In this document: positions 56,249 to 64,000 of the stretch, piece after piece
Layout of the letters: each line of letters begins with the position of its first letter
How positions within the stretch are numbered: position 1 is the stretch's first letter
DNA from: an uncultured Colwellia sp.
GTDB taxonomy: Bacteria; Pseudomonadota; Gammaproteobacteria; Enterobacterales; Alteromonadaceae
DNA: 64,000 bases
Direction of reading: 5' to 3'
NCBI GenBank assembly: GCA_913062815.1
Contig: CAJXWZ010000001.1
Span: 1-64,000 of the forward strand
Notes under the pieces: model-generated
Seen by the model: the letters and a program-made list of their open reading frames with translations, nothing else
Databases searched by the model: none
Told to the model about the DNA's origin: nothing
Position numbers and translations under genes: made by a program

Positions 56249-56685
56249 ATGTACTCCACTATCTATTTATATTGAGTTACGTCTTATTGTTATTATTAAT
56301 GACGATCATTTTTAATTATTAGATGAACTATCCGTTCTCTTTTTATACACTCACTTGAAATATACACTTGCTAATTGGCTCCATGCCTCTTGCATAATTA
56401 CGATAGTAGCAGTTAGCAAAATCCCCCCTAGCAAAATTACGACATTTTTTCGTACAAACACGACAACACTATTTTTTCCTCACGTTTAACAACGAGATAC
56501 AAATAAAATAACTTTATAGGCTGTCGCTTTTTTACCAATTGTAGTCCGTTAATTGCTATTCAATAAATAGTGATAAATGCATGATGAAGAGGTTGGATAT
56601 TGACCAATACTAATAAAGTAAATCGTTTTTATAAATCAAGAAAAATAATTTTAAACGTACCTATTAATAACGGAGTTCATGTCAG
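56249..56685. other. divergent promoter region between two subtilase genes
   Basis: This 437-bp region must supply promoters in both directions. It contains a short direct repeat AATTACGA (56396-56403 and 56436-56443) and otherwise AT-rich sequence. No clear dyad or conserved regulator site is visible, and no gene was recognised. Confidence 0.5.
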
Positions 56686-59112
56686 ATGAAACACAAAAAA
56701 ACATTAACCTTAAGCACAATAGCCTTATCGATTATGGCAGTGAGTAGCGCAAGTAATGCTGCTTCAATTAAACAAGTAGGCAAACAAATAGAGAAAATAA
56801 ACGCGCCACTGTTTCAGAAAGCTCAAATGAATAAACTTAGTTTTGCCGAATGGCAGAACAAACAAAAAGCCCAAAAACGTGATTTCACTGATCGTTTAAT
56901 CATCAAATTTAAAGACAGTGGCGGCGGGGAGATGTCAGCAACAGGACTTACTTCAGCCAGAAAACAAGCCGACATATTATCCACTTTGTCGACGCTTACC
57001 AGTGAAAAATTTACACATGTTAAAGTCCTTAAAAACGGAAAAAGTGTTATTTCATTTGGTCAAGAAAAAAGTATTAAAGAAGTTAGAAAGCTCGCTAAAC
57101 AATTGGCAATGAATTCATCTGTAGATTCAGCTGAGCCCGATTACAAACGCTACTTCATGGCGCAAAACCAACCTTGGGGCATAAGTCAAACTCAATCAGA
57201 TCAACTAACCGATGCTGATGCTGCTAACATGACAGTTTGCATTATCGATTCAGGTTATGAGCGTGCCAACCCAGATTTAAATGCCAACAATGCTTCAGGT
57301 ACTAATAACTCTGGTACAGGTAACTGGTATCAAAACGGTGGTTCTCACGGTACACACGTTGCAGGTACCATTGCTGGCGTAAATAACAGCGAAGGTGTTG
57401 TTGGAGTTATGCCAAACACCAACGTTAATTTACATATTGTAAAAGTATTTAACGAAAGTGGTTGGGGATACTCTGGCGAGTTAACTGATGCAGTTGATAC
57501 TTGTGTAAATAACGGTGCAAAAGTAGTTAACATGAGTTTGGGTGGTGCTGGTTCAAGTAATACTGAAAGAAATGCACTTCAAGCTGCTGCTGACACTGGC
57601 GTATTATTAATTGCCGCTTCAGGCAACGATGGCGACTCTAGCTTGTCATACCCTGCATCTTACGACGTAGTAATGGCTGTAGGCGCTTTAGATAGCAATA
57701 ACCAACATGCTGAATTTTCTCAATACACGAGTCAAGTTGAAGTGTCTGCGCCAGGTGAGGCTATTTTATCAACCGTAGCTGGTGATGGCCGTTTAGGTTA
57801 TATCACTGTAGGCTCAACTACCTATGGTAATGACAGTGTTGTGCCTCAAACACATTACATTCAAAGTGGCGGTAACTATGTCGTTAGCAATGTAGATGGT
57901 AGTGCAAACGGTGTATTATCAAGCTGTACCATTTCTGGTAGCAGTTACAGCTGTACTAATGTTAATGGCAACATTTGTTTAGCAGAACGTAATGATAACC
58001 AAAAAGGCAGTAACTACCCTGAAATCAACCCAGCTAAAGCTTGTGCTGATGCCGGTGCATCTGCCGTTATTGTTTACAGCGACAGTACTCGTCCTGGTTT
58101 ACAAAACCCATTTTTAGTTGATGCAAATACCGATGTAACCGTTCCGACTGTTTCAGTTGATCGTGCTTTGGGCCAACAACTAATGGGTCAGCTGGGTAGT
58201 AACGCCAGTTTAACTATTAATGGTTCGCAGGACTACGCTTATTACAATGGTACTTCAATGGCTACGCCACATGTTGCTGGTGTTGCTGCATTAGTTTGGA
58301 GTAATAACCCTGACTGTTCTGCCGACGAAGTACGTAGTGCCTTAAAGAATACCGCTGTTGATTTAGATGCAGCAGGCCGTGATGACAAAACAGGTCATGG
58401 TTTAGTACAAGCCAAAGCTGCTTCTGATTCATTGGCAACTAGCTGTAGCGGTACAACAACTCCGCCAGTCACAGGTACTGAACTTAACAATGGCATTGCA
58501 AAAACTAACCTTTCAGCAGCTAAAGATGCTGAGTTGAGCTTCACTATGGTAGTACCAGCCGGTGCTACAGGTCTTAAGTTCGACATGACTGGTGGTTCAG
58601 GTGATGCAGATCTATACGTCAAGTTTGGCTCTGCTGCTACAACGTCAAGTTACGATTGTCGTTCTTGGGCAAGTGGAAATACCGAATCTTGTGATATATC
58701 AACGGCACAAGCAGGTACTTACCACGTTATGGTGAGAGCATACAGTGCGTTTTCTGGTGCAAGCTTAACAGGTAGCTATACCGAGCCTAGCTCAGGCGGC
58801 GGTGCTACTGGCGGTAGTGCTTCAGTAACAGATATTAGCGTTTCTCGTCGAGCTTGGACATACTACACTATTGATGTTCCAGCGGGTATGTCTACCTTAG
58901 ACTTTACCACAAGTGGTGGTACTGGTGATGCGGACTTGTATATTAGACGAGGTGCTCAACCAACATCTTCAACTTATGATTGTCGCTCTTGGGAGAATGG
59001 CAATAGCGAAACATGTTCATTTACCAACCCAACCGCTGATACTTGGCATATTGGTATCTATGGCTATCGTGCTGCCTCAGGTGTTAGCTTAGACGTTACT
59101 TATAATCCATAA
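56686..59112 (+). CDS. secreted S8 subtilase with PA insert and two PPC domains
   Basis: The 808-residue product has a signal peptide (to about SNA), a propeptide (about 65-158, with DRLIIKFKDSG and SVDSAEPDYKRYF) and a catalytic domain. Its motifs are VCIIDSGYER, GGSHGTHVAGTIAG, LIAASGNDGDSS and NGTSMATPHVAGVAAL (Ser about 525). A PA domain is inserted (about 370-505). Two bacterial pre-peptidase C-terminal (PPC) domains follow, each with GDADLYV/I and STYDCRSWE-type cysteine pairs (about 600-700 and 712-808). PPC domains are usually removed after secretion. It is divergent from the subtilase at 54353 and ends at a terminator at 59142. Confidence 0.94.
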   Translation: MKHKKTLTLSTIALSIMAVSSASNAASIKQVGKQIEKINAPLFQKAQMNKLSFAEWQNKQKAQKRDFTDRLIIKFKDSGGGEMSATGLTSARKQADILSTLSTLTSEKFTHVKVLKNGKSVISFGQEKSIKEVRKLAKQLAMNSSVDSAEPDYKRYFMAQNQPWGISQTQSDQLTDADAANMTVCIIDSGYERANPDLNANNASGTNNSGTGNWYQNGGSHGTHVAGTIAGVNNSEGVVGVMPNTNVNLHIVKVFNESGWGYSGELTDAVDTCVNNGAKVVNMSLGGAGSSNTERNALQAAADTGVLLIAASGNDGDSSLSYPASYDVVMAVGALDSNNQHAEFSQYTSQVEVSAPGEAILSTVAGDGRLGYITVGSTTYGNDSVVPQTHYIQSGGNYVVSNVDGSANGVLSSCTISGSSYSCTNVNGNICLAERNDNQKGSNYPEINPAKACADAGASAVIVYSDSTRPGLQNPFLVDANTDVTVPTVSVDRALGQQLMGQLGSNASLTINGSQDYAYYNGTSMATPHVAGVAALVWSNNPDCSADEVRSALKNTAVDLDAAGRDDKTGHGLVQAKAASDSLATSCSGTTTPPVTGTELNNGIAKTNLSAAKDAELSFTMVVPAGATGLKFDMTGGSGDADLYVKFGSAATTSSYDCRSWASGNTESCDISTAQAGTYHVMVRAYSAFSGASLTGSYTEPSSGGGATGGSASVTDISVSRRAWTYYTIDVPAGMSTLDFTTSGGTGDADLYIRRGAQPTSSTYDCRSWENGNSETCSFTNPTADTWHIGIYGYRAASGVSLDVTYNP

Positions 59113-59141
59113 ACTAGCAAACTGTTATAACAGTTAGTGCC

Positions 59142-59179
59142 AAACCCGATTCATGAAAATTGTATCGGGTTTTCTTTTT
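59142..59179 (+). terminator. terminator of the PPC subtilase gene
   Basis: AAACCCGAT, a loop of about 13 nt, ATCGGGTTTTCTTTTT forms a stable stem with a T tract 30 bp past the stop. A short palindrome CTGTTATAACAG precedes it. Confidence 0.85.
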
Positions 59180-59305
59180 ACTGTGATAGTACTTTTAATT
59201 TTATTAAGTCTTATAGCAATATAGATATAGGTTACTTAGCTAAGTAAAGATAATTTATCTATACTTATGCGACTTACTTAAATTAATTGAATGGACTCTA
59301 ATTAA

Positions 59306-60040
59306 ATGAAATATCTACTTCAAATTTTTAATTATTGTTTTTTATTATCTTGCTCATTGACCCTAAAGGCTGAAACACTTAGCGCTGCTATTTTCGCTAA
59401 AGCAAACCCGCCTTATACTATAATGAATGGTGATAAACCCAGCGGTATAATTATTGATATCTATAATAAATTGGAGCATATGACGGGACACAAATTCGAA
59501 TTAAACATTCAACCTGCAGCGAGAGCAATGCATGAATTTGACGCTGGTCGCATTGATGTTGAAGCTGGCGTAAATGAAAGTTGGCGAAGACATAATGAAG
59601 TATTAGGTGAATACACAATACCTTATGCAGAATCAACTGAGGTTATTGTCTTTAAAACGAATCCAATTAAAGTCAACTCTGCCAAAGATTTATACGGTAA
59701 AAAAGTAGGTATTGTTAGAGGTTATTCTTACCCTAATTATGACCAAGCATTTGCAGATAATACAATAGTAAAAATAGAAAATGTCTCTGAGAGAAACCTG
59801 CTTAATCAACTATTGATGGGCAGGCTTGAGCAGGTATTTATCGGTTATCGCACTATTTTATATTACCAAAAGCGATTTCCCGAATATCGACAATTGATCA
59901 TTGGCGATATAGTTAATCAAGACCAAGTAAAATTACGCTTCCACCCGAGTAAGTCTCATTTATTACCCGAAATAAATAAAGCATTAGATAAACTCATTAA
60001 AACAGGGGCAATAGATAGAATCTATCAAAAATATGAATAA
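59306..60040 (+). CDS. periplasmic substrate-binding protein (SBP family 3)
   Basis: The 244-residue product has a signal peptide (to about LTLKAE) and the fold of family 3 solute-binding proteins: PPYTIMNGDKPSGIIIDIYNKLEHMTGHKFELNIQPAARAM, a hinge region with VIVFKTN and KDLYGKKVGIVRGYSYPNYD, and a C-terminal INKALDKLIKTGAIDRIYQKYE. No ABC transporter permease or ATPase genes are adjacent, so it is an orphan. Such orphans can serve as binding proteins for signalling or for distant transporters. The ligand, perhaps an amino acid, is not known. Confidence 0.85.
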   Translation: MKYLLQIFNYCFLLSCSLTLKAETLSAAIFAKANPPYTIMNGDKPSGIIIDIYNKLEHMTGHKFELNIQPAARAMHEFDAGRIDVEAGVNESWRRHNEVLGEYTIPYAESTEVIVFKTNPIKVNSAKDLYGKKVGIVRGYSYPNYDQAFADNTIVKIENVSERNLLNQLLMGRLEQVFIGYRTILYYQKRFPEYRQLIIGDIVNQDQVKLRFHPSKSHLLPEINKALDKLIKTGAIDRIYQKYE

Positions 60041-60237
60041 TATCAAAACTGACAGACCAACCTTTTAAGTAATTCCTCTGCCCCACCATGTATTCCTACT
60101 CACGACAAGACAAAACACAAATAACTGAATTAATTGACTTTTTAACATTAAGTGGAAATAATTGAATTTAAGTGCAACTTTATTGTTTTTTAGGCGTATT
60201 GCTTATATGAAACCTAAATATTAGATGGATTATTATC

Positions 60238-62208
60238 ATGCAAAAACAAATAAACAATAACATCAAGCACTTTTTACTGTCCAGCTTAGTGATTGCTGCT
60301 CTTTCTGCTTGTGGAGGTGGTGGAGGCTCAACTACGACAGAAGACCCGTATGTACCGCCGGCACCTACCACACCACCTGCTGATGAGTTTCCAAGCCAAC
60401 TAGCCAAGCCCAATACTATGGTAATCAATGACAGCGGCTCATTAATCATCGCTGAGTCAGGATTGTCTTTGTATACCTTTGATAACGATATGGTGGATAC
60501 TTCAACTTGTGATGGCACCTCTGGCGATTTTGATACCTGTGCCGGACTGTGGCCGCCATTACTCGCTGATGACGGTGCAATACCTGATGAATCAATGACA
60601 TTAATAACCCGTAGTGATAATGCAATGCAATGGGCTTACCAGGGACAGCCTTTATATCATTGGTATCAGGACTCTGCTCAAGGAGATATTGGCGGTGATG
60701 GCATAAATGGTGTTTGGCATCTTGCTCGACCTTTACCATTAATATCAACAGATATTGCCGGCATGGCTGCCTATGTAGGTAGTCAAACGATAGCCTCTGT
60801 GAGTGATGCTGCTGGCGTGTTAACACCTATGCGTATTGATAAGTCTGGTTTTACACTCTACACCTTTGATAACGATCCTATTGATGATTCAGCTTGTGCT
60901 GGAGATTGCATAAATATTTGGCCACCACTGCTTGCCGATGCTGGAGCCAAAGCAATGTCACCATTAAGTATCGTTAACGCGAGTAATGGCAATATGCAGT
61001 GGGCATATAAAGGCAAACCTTTATACTTTTTTGTCAATGATAATGCCGCCGGTGATGTCAACGGTGACGAAGTCAACAATGTATGGCACATAGCTACGCA
61101 AGAGCCAGCCATTCAACGTACTATCGCAAATGGCCGCGCATTATCTGCCACTGGTATGGTAAATGTTTCCGCATTAGCTAATACAGCGACGGCAATGGAT
61201 AAAGATGGCTTTAGCTTGTACACCTTTGACAACGACATGATGGGCGTGTCGAACTGTGTTGATGCCTGTTTAGATGCCTGGCCAGCTTTTGTTCCTCATG
61301 ATGAAGATGTCGCCATTGGTGAATTCACTATTATTACCCGTGACGATGGTATTAAGCAGTGGTCTCATCAAGGTATGCCGCTATACTTCTTCAAAAATGA
61401 TACCGCCCGTGGTGATATCAATGGTGACGGTATCAATGGTATTTGGCACTTAATCAAACCCGTCAACACCATGATACTAGAAGAAATCAATGTGCTTGGA
61501 GCAACCTTAACTGTTGATGCTAGCGTACATATTTTAGCGCGTGAGGCAGAAACTGACGAATTTATTGATAAAACAATAGATAAAACAGGTTTTGCTCTTT
61601 ATACCTTTGATAACGATATTGCCGGAATAAGCAACTGTGAAGATGCCTGCTTAGATAACTGGCCGCCATTAATTGCCGATGAAAATGATGTAGCAACACC
61701 ACCGTTTACCTTGATTAATCGCAGCAATGGTGGCCGACAATGGGCCATTAATGATATGCCCTTATATTTTTTCACAGCTGATATTACTGCTGATGATACC
61801 AATGGTGAAAATGCTAATAGTGTTTGGCATGTTGCCCGCCCTGCCTCCGTTAAAGTTGATGATCATCCAAGCGAAGGACTGATATTAACCGCCCATGGCA
61901 ATGTCCTTGATAGTATTGGTAAAACAGCTGATGAACTTACAGGGCTAACTTTATATACCTTCGACTCAGACATGGCTAATTCAGGTGTGAGTGTTTGCTT
62001 TGATGGTTGTGCAGTTACTTGGCCGCCATTATATGCAACGTCAACAGAGCAAGCTTTTGGCGAATATACAATTATTTCGCGCGAAGAAAATGCTACCACC
62101 ACCTATCAATGGGCTTATAAGGGCTTGCCTTTATATTTTTATTTAGGTGACAGCGCCATTGGTGATACCACCGGTGACTACCCAAGCTGGACTATTGCTC
62201 GTCCATAA
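60238..62208 (+). CDS. lipoprotein with five Lipoprotein_15 (COG4315) repeats
   Basis: The 656-residue product has a lipoprotein signal with lipobox LSAC followed by a Gly-rich linker. It has five repeats of about 115-120 residues. Each contains a G-(F/L)-x-LYTFDND motif, a Cys pair (CxxxC in repeats 2-5, C-x9-C in repeat 1), a WPPL or WPAF motif, a QWAYKG-x-PLYFF motif and, except in the last, D-x-NGD-x-x-N-x-VWH. This is the secreted repeat of PF03640. The paired cysteines may form disulfides or bind a cofactor. It is followed by a CxxCH lipoprotein gene and a CxxCH barrel gene, suggesting one envelope system. No biochemical function is established for the family. Confidence 0.88.
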   Translation: MQKQINNNIKHFLLSSLVIAALSACGGGGGSTTTEDPYVPPAPTTPPADEFPSQLAKPNTMVINDSGSLIIAESGLSLYTFDNDMVDTSTCDGTSGDFDTCAGLWPPLLADDGAIPDESMTLITRSDNAMQWAYQGQPLYHWYQDSAQGDIGGDGINGVWHLARPLPLISTDIAGMAAYVGSQTIASVSDAAGVLTPMRIDKSGFTLYTFDNDPIDDSACAGDCINIWPPLLADAGAKAMSPLSIVNASNGNMQWAYKGKPLYFFVNDNAAGDVNGDEVNNVWHIATQEPAIQRTIANGRALSATGMVNVSALANTATAMDKDGFSLYTFDNDMMGVSNCVDACLDAWPAFVPHDEDVAIGEFTIITRDDGIKQWSHQGMPLYFFKNDTARGDINGDGINGIWHLIKPVNTMILEEINVLGATLTVDASVHILAREAETDEFIDKTIDKTGFALYTFDNDIAGISNCEDACLDNWPPLIADENDVATPPFTLINRSNGGRQWAINDMPLYFFTADITADDTNGENANSVWHVARPASVKVDDHPSEGLILTAHGNVLDSIGKTADELTGLTLYTFDSDMANSGVSVCFDGCAVTWPPLYATSTEQAFGEYTIISREENATTTYQWAYKGLPLYFYLGDSAIGDTTGDYPSWTIARP

Positions 62209-62216
62209 CTGCCTCT

Positions 62217-62248
62217 CACCCAATAGCAATTCTATTTGATATTGGGTG
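62217..62248 (+). terminator. weak hairpin after the repeat-lipoprotein gene
   Basis: CACCCAATA, a loop of about 14 nt, TATTGGGTG is followed by an AT-rich but imperfect T run (AATATTTTATT). It could be a weak terminator that lets some transcripts continue into the next gene 30 bp on. Confidence 0.45.
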
Positions 62249-62278
62249 AATATTTTATTCTATTTGATGAGAAGCATC

Positions 62279-63172
62279 ATGAAAGTACCATTATGGTTCG
62301 TCGTTTTATTATTGTTGTTATCTGGTTGTAACGCAGGCAGTGGTGAAGGGCTTGATGAACAAGGGCGTCCACTTGAAGAAATAACCATGCCACCGGAAAA
62401 CAATGTTATTCAGGCAACCTTGCCCTCTATTCAACAGCACGTTTTCACCCCGCTTTGCTCAACTTGTCATGGAGGTGTAAACCCTGCAGCCGGTCAAAAT
62501 TTATCGACCCTTGAACACTCGATAGCTAGCTTGATCAATGTTGATTCTTCAAACACCTTATTCAAGCGTGTTCTGCCGGGTTCAGCCCTTGAAAGTTACC
62601 TATATCTAAAAGTAACGGGTGATAGTCGTGCAGGTGCACGTATGCCTTTAGGGCAACCTGCACTTGATGATGAGAGTATTACCGCAATAAGAGCCTGGAT
62701 TGATGCAGGTGCTTTGCTACCACAAAACAATGCCAATATGGCAAAGATTAGTAGAATAAATACGACCATTGCCAAAATAGAACCTATAACAGAAGCGGAA
62801 AATTATAATGAAGCATTTAGTCAGCTTGAAGACTTTTGGCCAGCGCAATATGTATTAACAAGTACTTTCTGGTTTAACAAAGCAATGAGCTTTGACTACC
62901 TAACGAGCAATCAAATACTCGTGCATAGCTATCAAAGCAATGCAGCTTTCGCTCAACCAATACTAGTAGCGGATGAACACATATCACTGCATAGCATCAA
63001 CAGTCATAGCCTACAAATTAATGTCAGCGGACTAGCAAACAATATCAGTAAATTAACTATTCAACTAAATGACGGCAGTATTTCCACATTGACCAGTCAA
63101 AATGGCCAACAATTAGATGGCGATAATGACGGTATTGAAGGCGGAGCATTCCATTATGAATTTACATTCTAA
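62279..63172 (+). CDS. CxxCH-containing lipoprotein (cytochrome c-like)
   Basis: Starting at the ATG at 62279 the product has 297 residues. An in-frame upstream ATG at 62246 would put 11 residues before the signal and is less likely. The lipobox is LSGC. One heme-binding motif CSTCHGG lies at about 60 in HVFTPLCSTCHGGVNPAAG, with MP and WIDAGA segments (ARMPLGQPALDD, AIRAWIDAGALLP) typical of a small monoheme cytochrome domain (about 45-145). The remaining 150 residues have no recognised family and end in a short beta-rich stretch. The Ccm system in this window would attach heme. The next gene overlaps its end by 17 bp. Confidence 0.83.
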   Translation: MKVPLWFVVLLLLLSGCNAGSGEGLDEQGRPLEEITMPPENNVIQATLPSIQQHVFTPLCSTCHGGVNPAAGQNLSTLEHSIASLINVDSSNTLFKRVLPGSALESYLYLKVTGDSRAGARMPLGQPALDDESITAIRAWIDAGALLPQNNANMAKISRINTTIAKIEPITEAENYNEAFSQLEDFWPAQYVLTSTFWFNKAMSFDYLTSNQILVHSYQSNAAFAQPILVADEHISLHSINSHSLQINVSGLANNISKLTIQLNDGSISTLTSQNGQQLDGDNDGIEGGAFHYEFTF

Positions 63173-64000
63173 ACTACAGGCTAATGCGGCCAATATCCTA
63201 GTAATTGTAGTAGCATCTCTATTGGTATTTCACTTGTCAATACAAGCTGAGCCGTATTTGGCTATAAAAAACAATCTCAAATGTGTAAGCTGCCATGTTA
63301 ATCCGATAGGTGGTGGTTTGCGTAATGATTTTGGCAAAAAATATGGCCAAAATATCTTACCTAGTAAAGCAAATCAATTCGATAGTGCCACAATGGCCAA
63401 GCTTACCCAATACCTTTCCATTGGTGCCGATGCTCGATTTAACGCTAACCTTCAAAAAAATGAGGCTCAAACCAACAATACCAGTAAAGGCTTTGCCGTC
63501 GACAGTGCACAATTATATTTGCACTTTATGATTCCTAACACTGGTTTATCTTTTTATTTTGATGAACAAGTCGCACCGGGTAGCGCCATTAATAGAGAAG
63601 CGTTTGTGATGTATAACTTTGCTGAAAATTCAGCTCTCAATAGCAACTATATCAAAGCAGGTAAACTCTATATTCCTTATGGTTTGCGCATAGAAGATGA
63701 TAGTGCTTTTATTCGCCAAGCCACAGGTATGAATTTTGATAACAGTGACAGTGGTATTGAATATGGCATAAACCTTAAGCAAACCTCGATAAACTTATAT
63801 ATTACTAACGGCACTAGCCAAGCGACTAACAATGACGATAATTTATTATACGGGGCGCGCATCGAACAGCTATTCTCCCAATTTCGCATAGGTGCAAGTG
63901 CAGCACTAAACGACTCAACTCAAGCAACAAAGTTATTTAATATATTTGCAGGGGTACAATTTGGTAATGTCGGTTTGCTTGGCGAAGTTGATTACCTCAC
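63156..64000 (+). CDS. predicted outer-membrane barrel with an N-terminal CxxCH (partial)
   Basis: The open frame starts at the ATG at 63156, inside the previous gene, and continues without a stop to the window end (281 codons visible). An N-terminal hydrophobic segment (about 12-31) acts as a signal peptide and is followed by KCVSCHVNPIGGGLRNDFG, a single heme-binding motif. After it the sequence alternates hydrophobic and polar residues in short strands with frequent Gly, Tyr and Phe (AQLYLHFMIPNTGLSFYFD, YIKAGKLYIPYGLRI), which I read as an outer-membrane beta-barrel of porin type. The 3' end is missing. The overlap with the cytochrome-like lipoprotein gene suggests translational coupling. 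Confidence 0.75.
   Translation, partial: MNLHSKLQANAANILVIVVASLLVFHLSIQAEPYLAIKNNLKCVSCHVNPIGGGLRNDFGKKYGQNILPSKANQFDSATMAKLTQYLSIGADARFNANLQKNEAQTNNTSKGFAVDSAQLYLHFMIPNTGLSFYFDEQVAPGSAINREAFVMYNFAENSALNSNYIKAGKLYIPYGLRIEDDSAFIRQATGMNFDNSDSGIEYGINLKQTSINLYITNGTSQATNNDDNLLYGARIEQLFSQFRIGASAALNDSTQATKLFNIFAGVQFGNVGLLGEVDYL

Overview
The window looks like chromosomal DNA of a marine gammaproteobacterium of the order Alteromonadales, most likely Colwelliaceae (Colwellia or Thalassotalea-like). The reasons are the low-GC sequence, the gammaproteobacterial order alaS-csrA-tRNA-Ser-tRNA-Arg, a complete Ccm system I for cytochrome c maturation, a chitin/N-acetylglucosamine locus, TonB-dependent receptors and several secreted subtilases. 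No computation was possible, so the species assignment is an inference. I see no insertion sequence, prophage, integrase or CRISPR array.

Layout. Positions 1-7854 hold a housekeeping block on the minus strand: tRNA-Arg with two decayed upstream copies, tRNA-Ser, csrA, alaS, recX, dinB (with a clear LexA box), an M19 dipeptidase lipoprotein and hemH. Positions 7969-15693 hold the cytochrome c maturation genes as two divergent operons, ccmFGHI (minus) and ccmABCDE (plus). folD and a 72-residue conserved small protein follow. Positions 17261-32241 are a GlcNAc/chitin-oligosaccharide region: nagP, nagA, nagK, a GH20 hexosaminidase lipoprotein, a TPR-sulfotransferase, and an operon of a TonB-dependent receptor, a SapC-like protein and two flavin-dependent halogenase-like proteins. 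Four nearly identical GACAGCGCTGTC-type palindromes mark the promoters of nagK, of the divergent hexosaminidase/sulfotransferase pair and of the receptor operon (two copies), so these genes probably form one regulon under a LacI-type NagR-like repressor.

Positions 32588-37686 carry an amidohydrolase pair, one member of which has lost its metal-binding histidines, then msrQ, msrP and a membrane-anchored glutaredoxin. Positions 37821-42779 carry a second TonB-dependent receptor, a Tsx-like porin and a chemoreceptor. Positions 42940-45871 form a compact unit: a eukaryotic-type glutathione synthetase, an ArsP/DUF318-like permease and a divergent ArsR-family repressor, with two matching dyads in the shared promoter. 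This is the most unusual combination in the window. Positions 46052-52257 hold a hybrid histidine kinase with an AraC output domain, tail to tail with a beta-propeller sensor that ends in a degenerate GGDEF domain.

Positions 52350-59112 hold three secreted or membrane-anchored subtilases with different C-terminal extensions, one of them made of tandem GLLWKT repeats. Positions 59306-64000 hold an orphan periplasmic binding protein and then a three-gene cell-envelope locus: a five-repeat Lipoprotein_15 protein, a CxxCH lipoprotein and a CxxCH-bearing predicted outer-membrane barrel that runs off the window. It may be a porin-cytochrome-like electron transfer unit.
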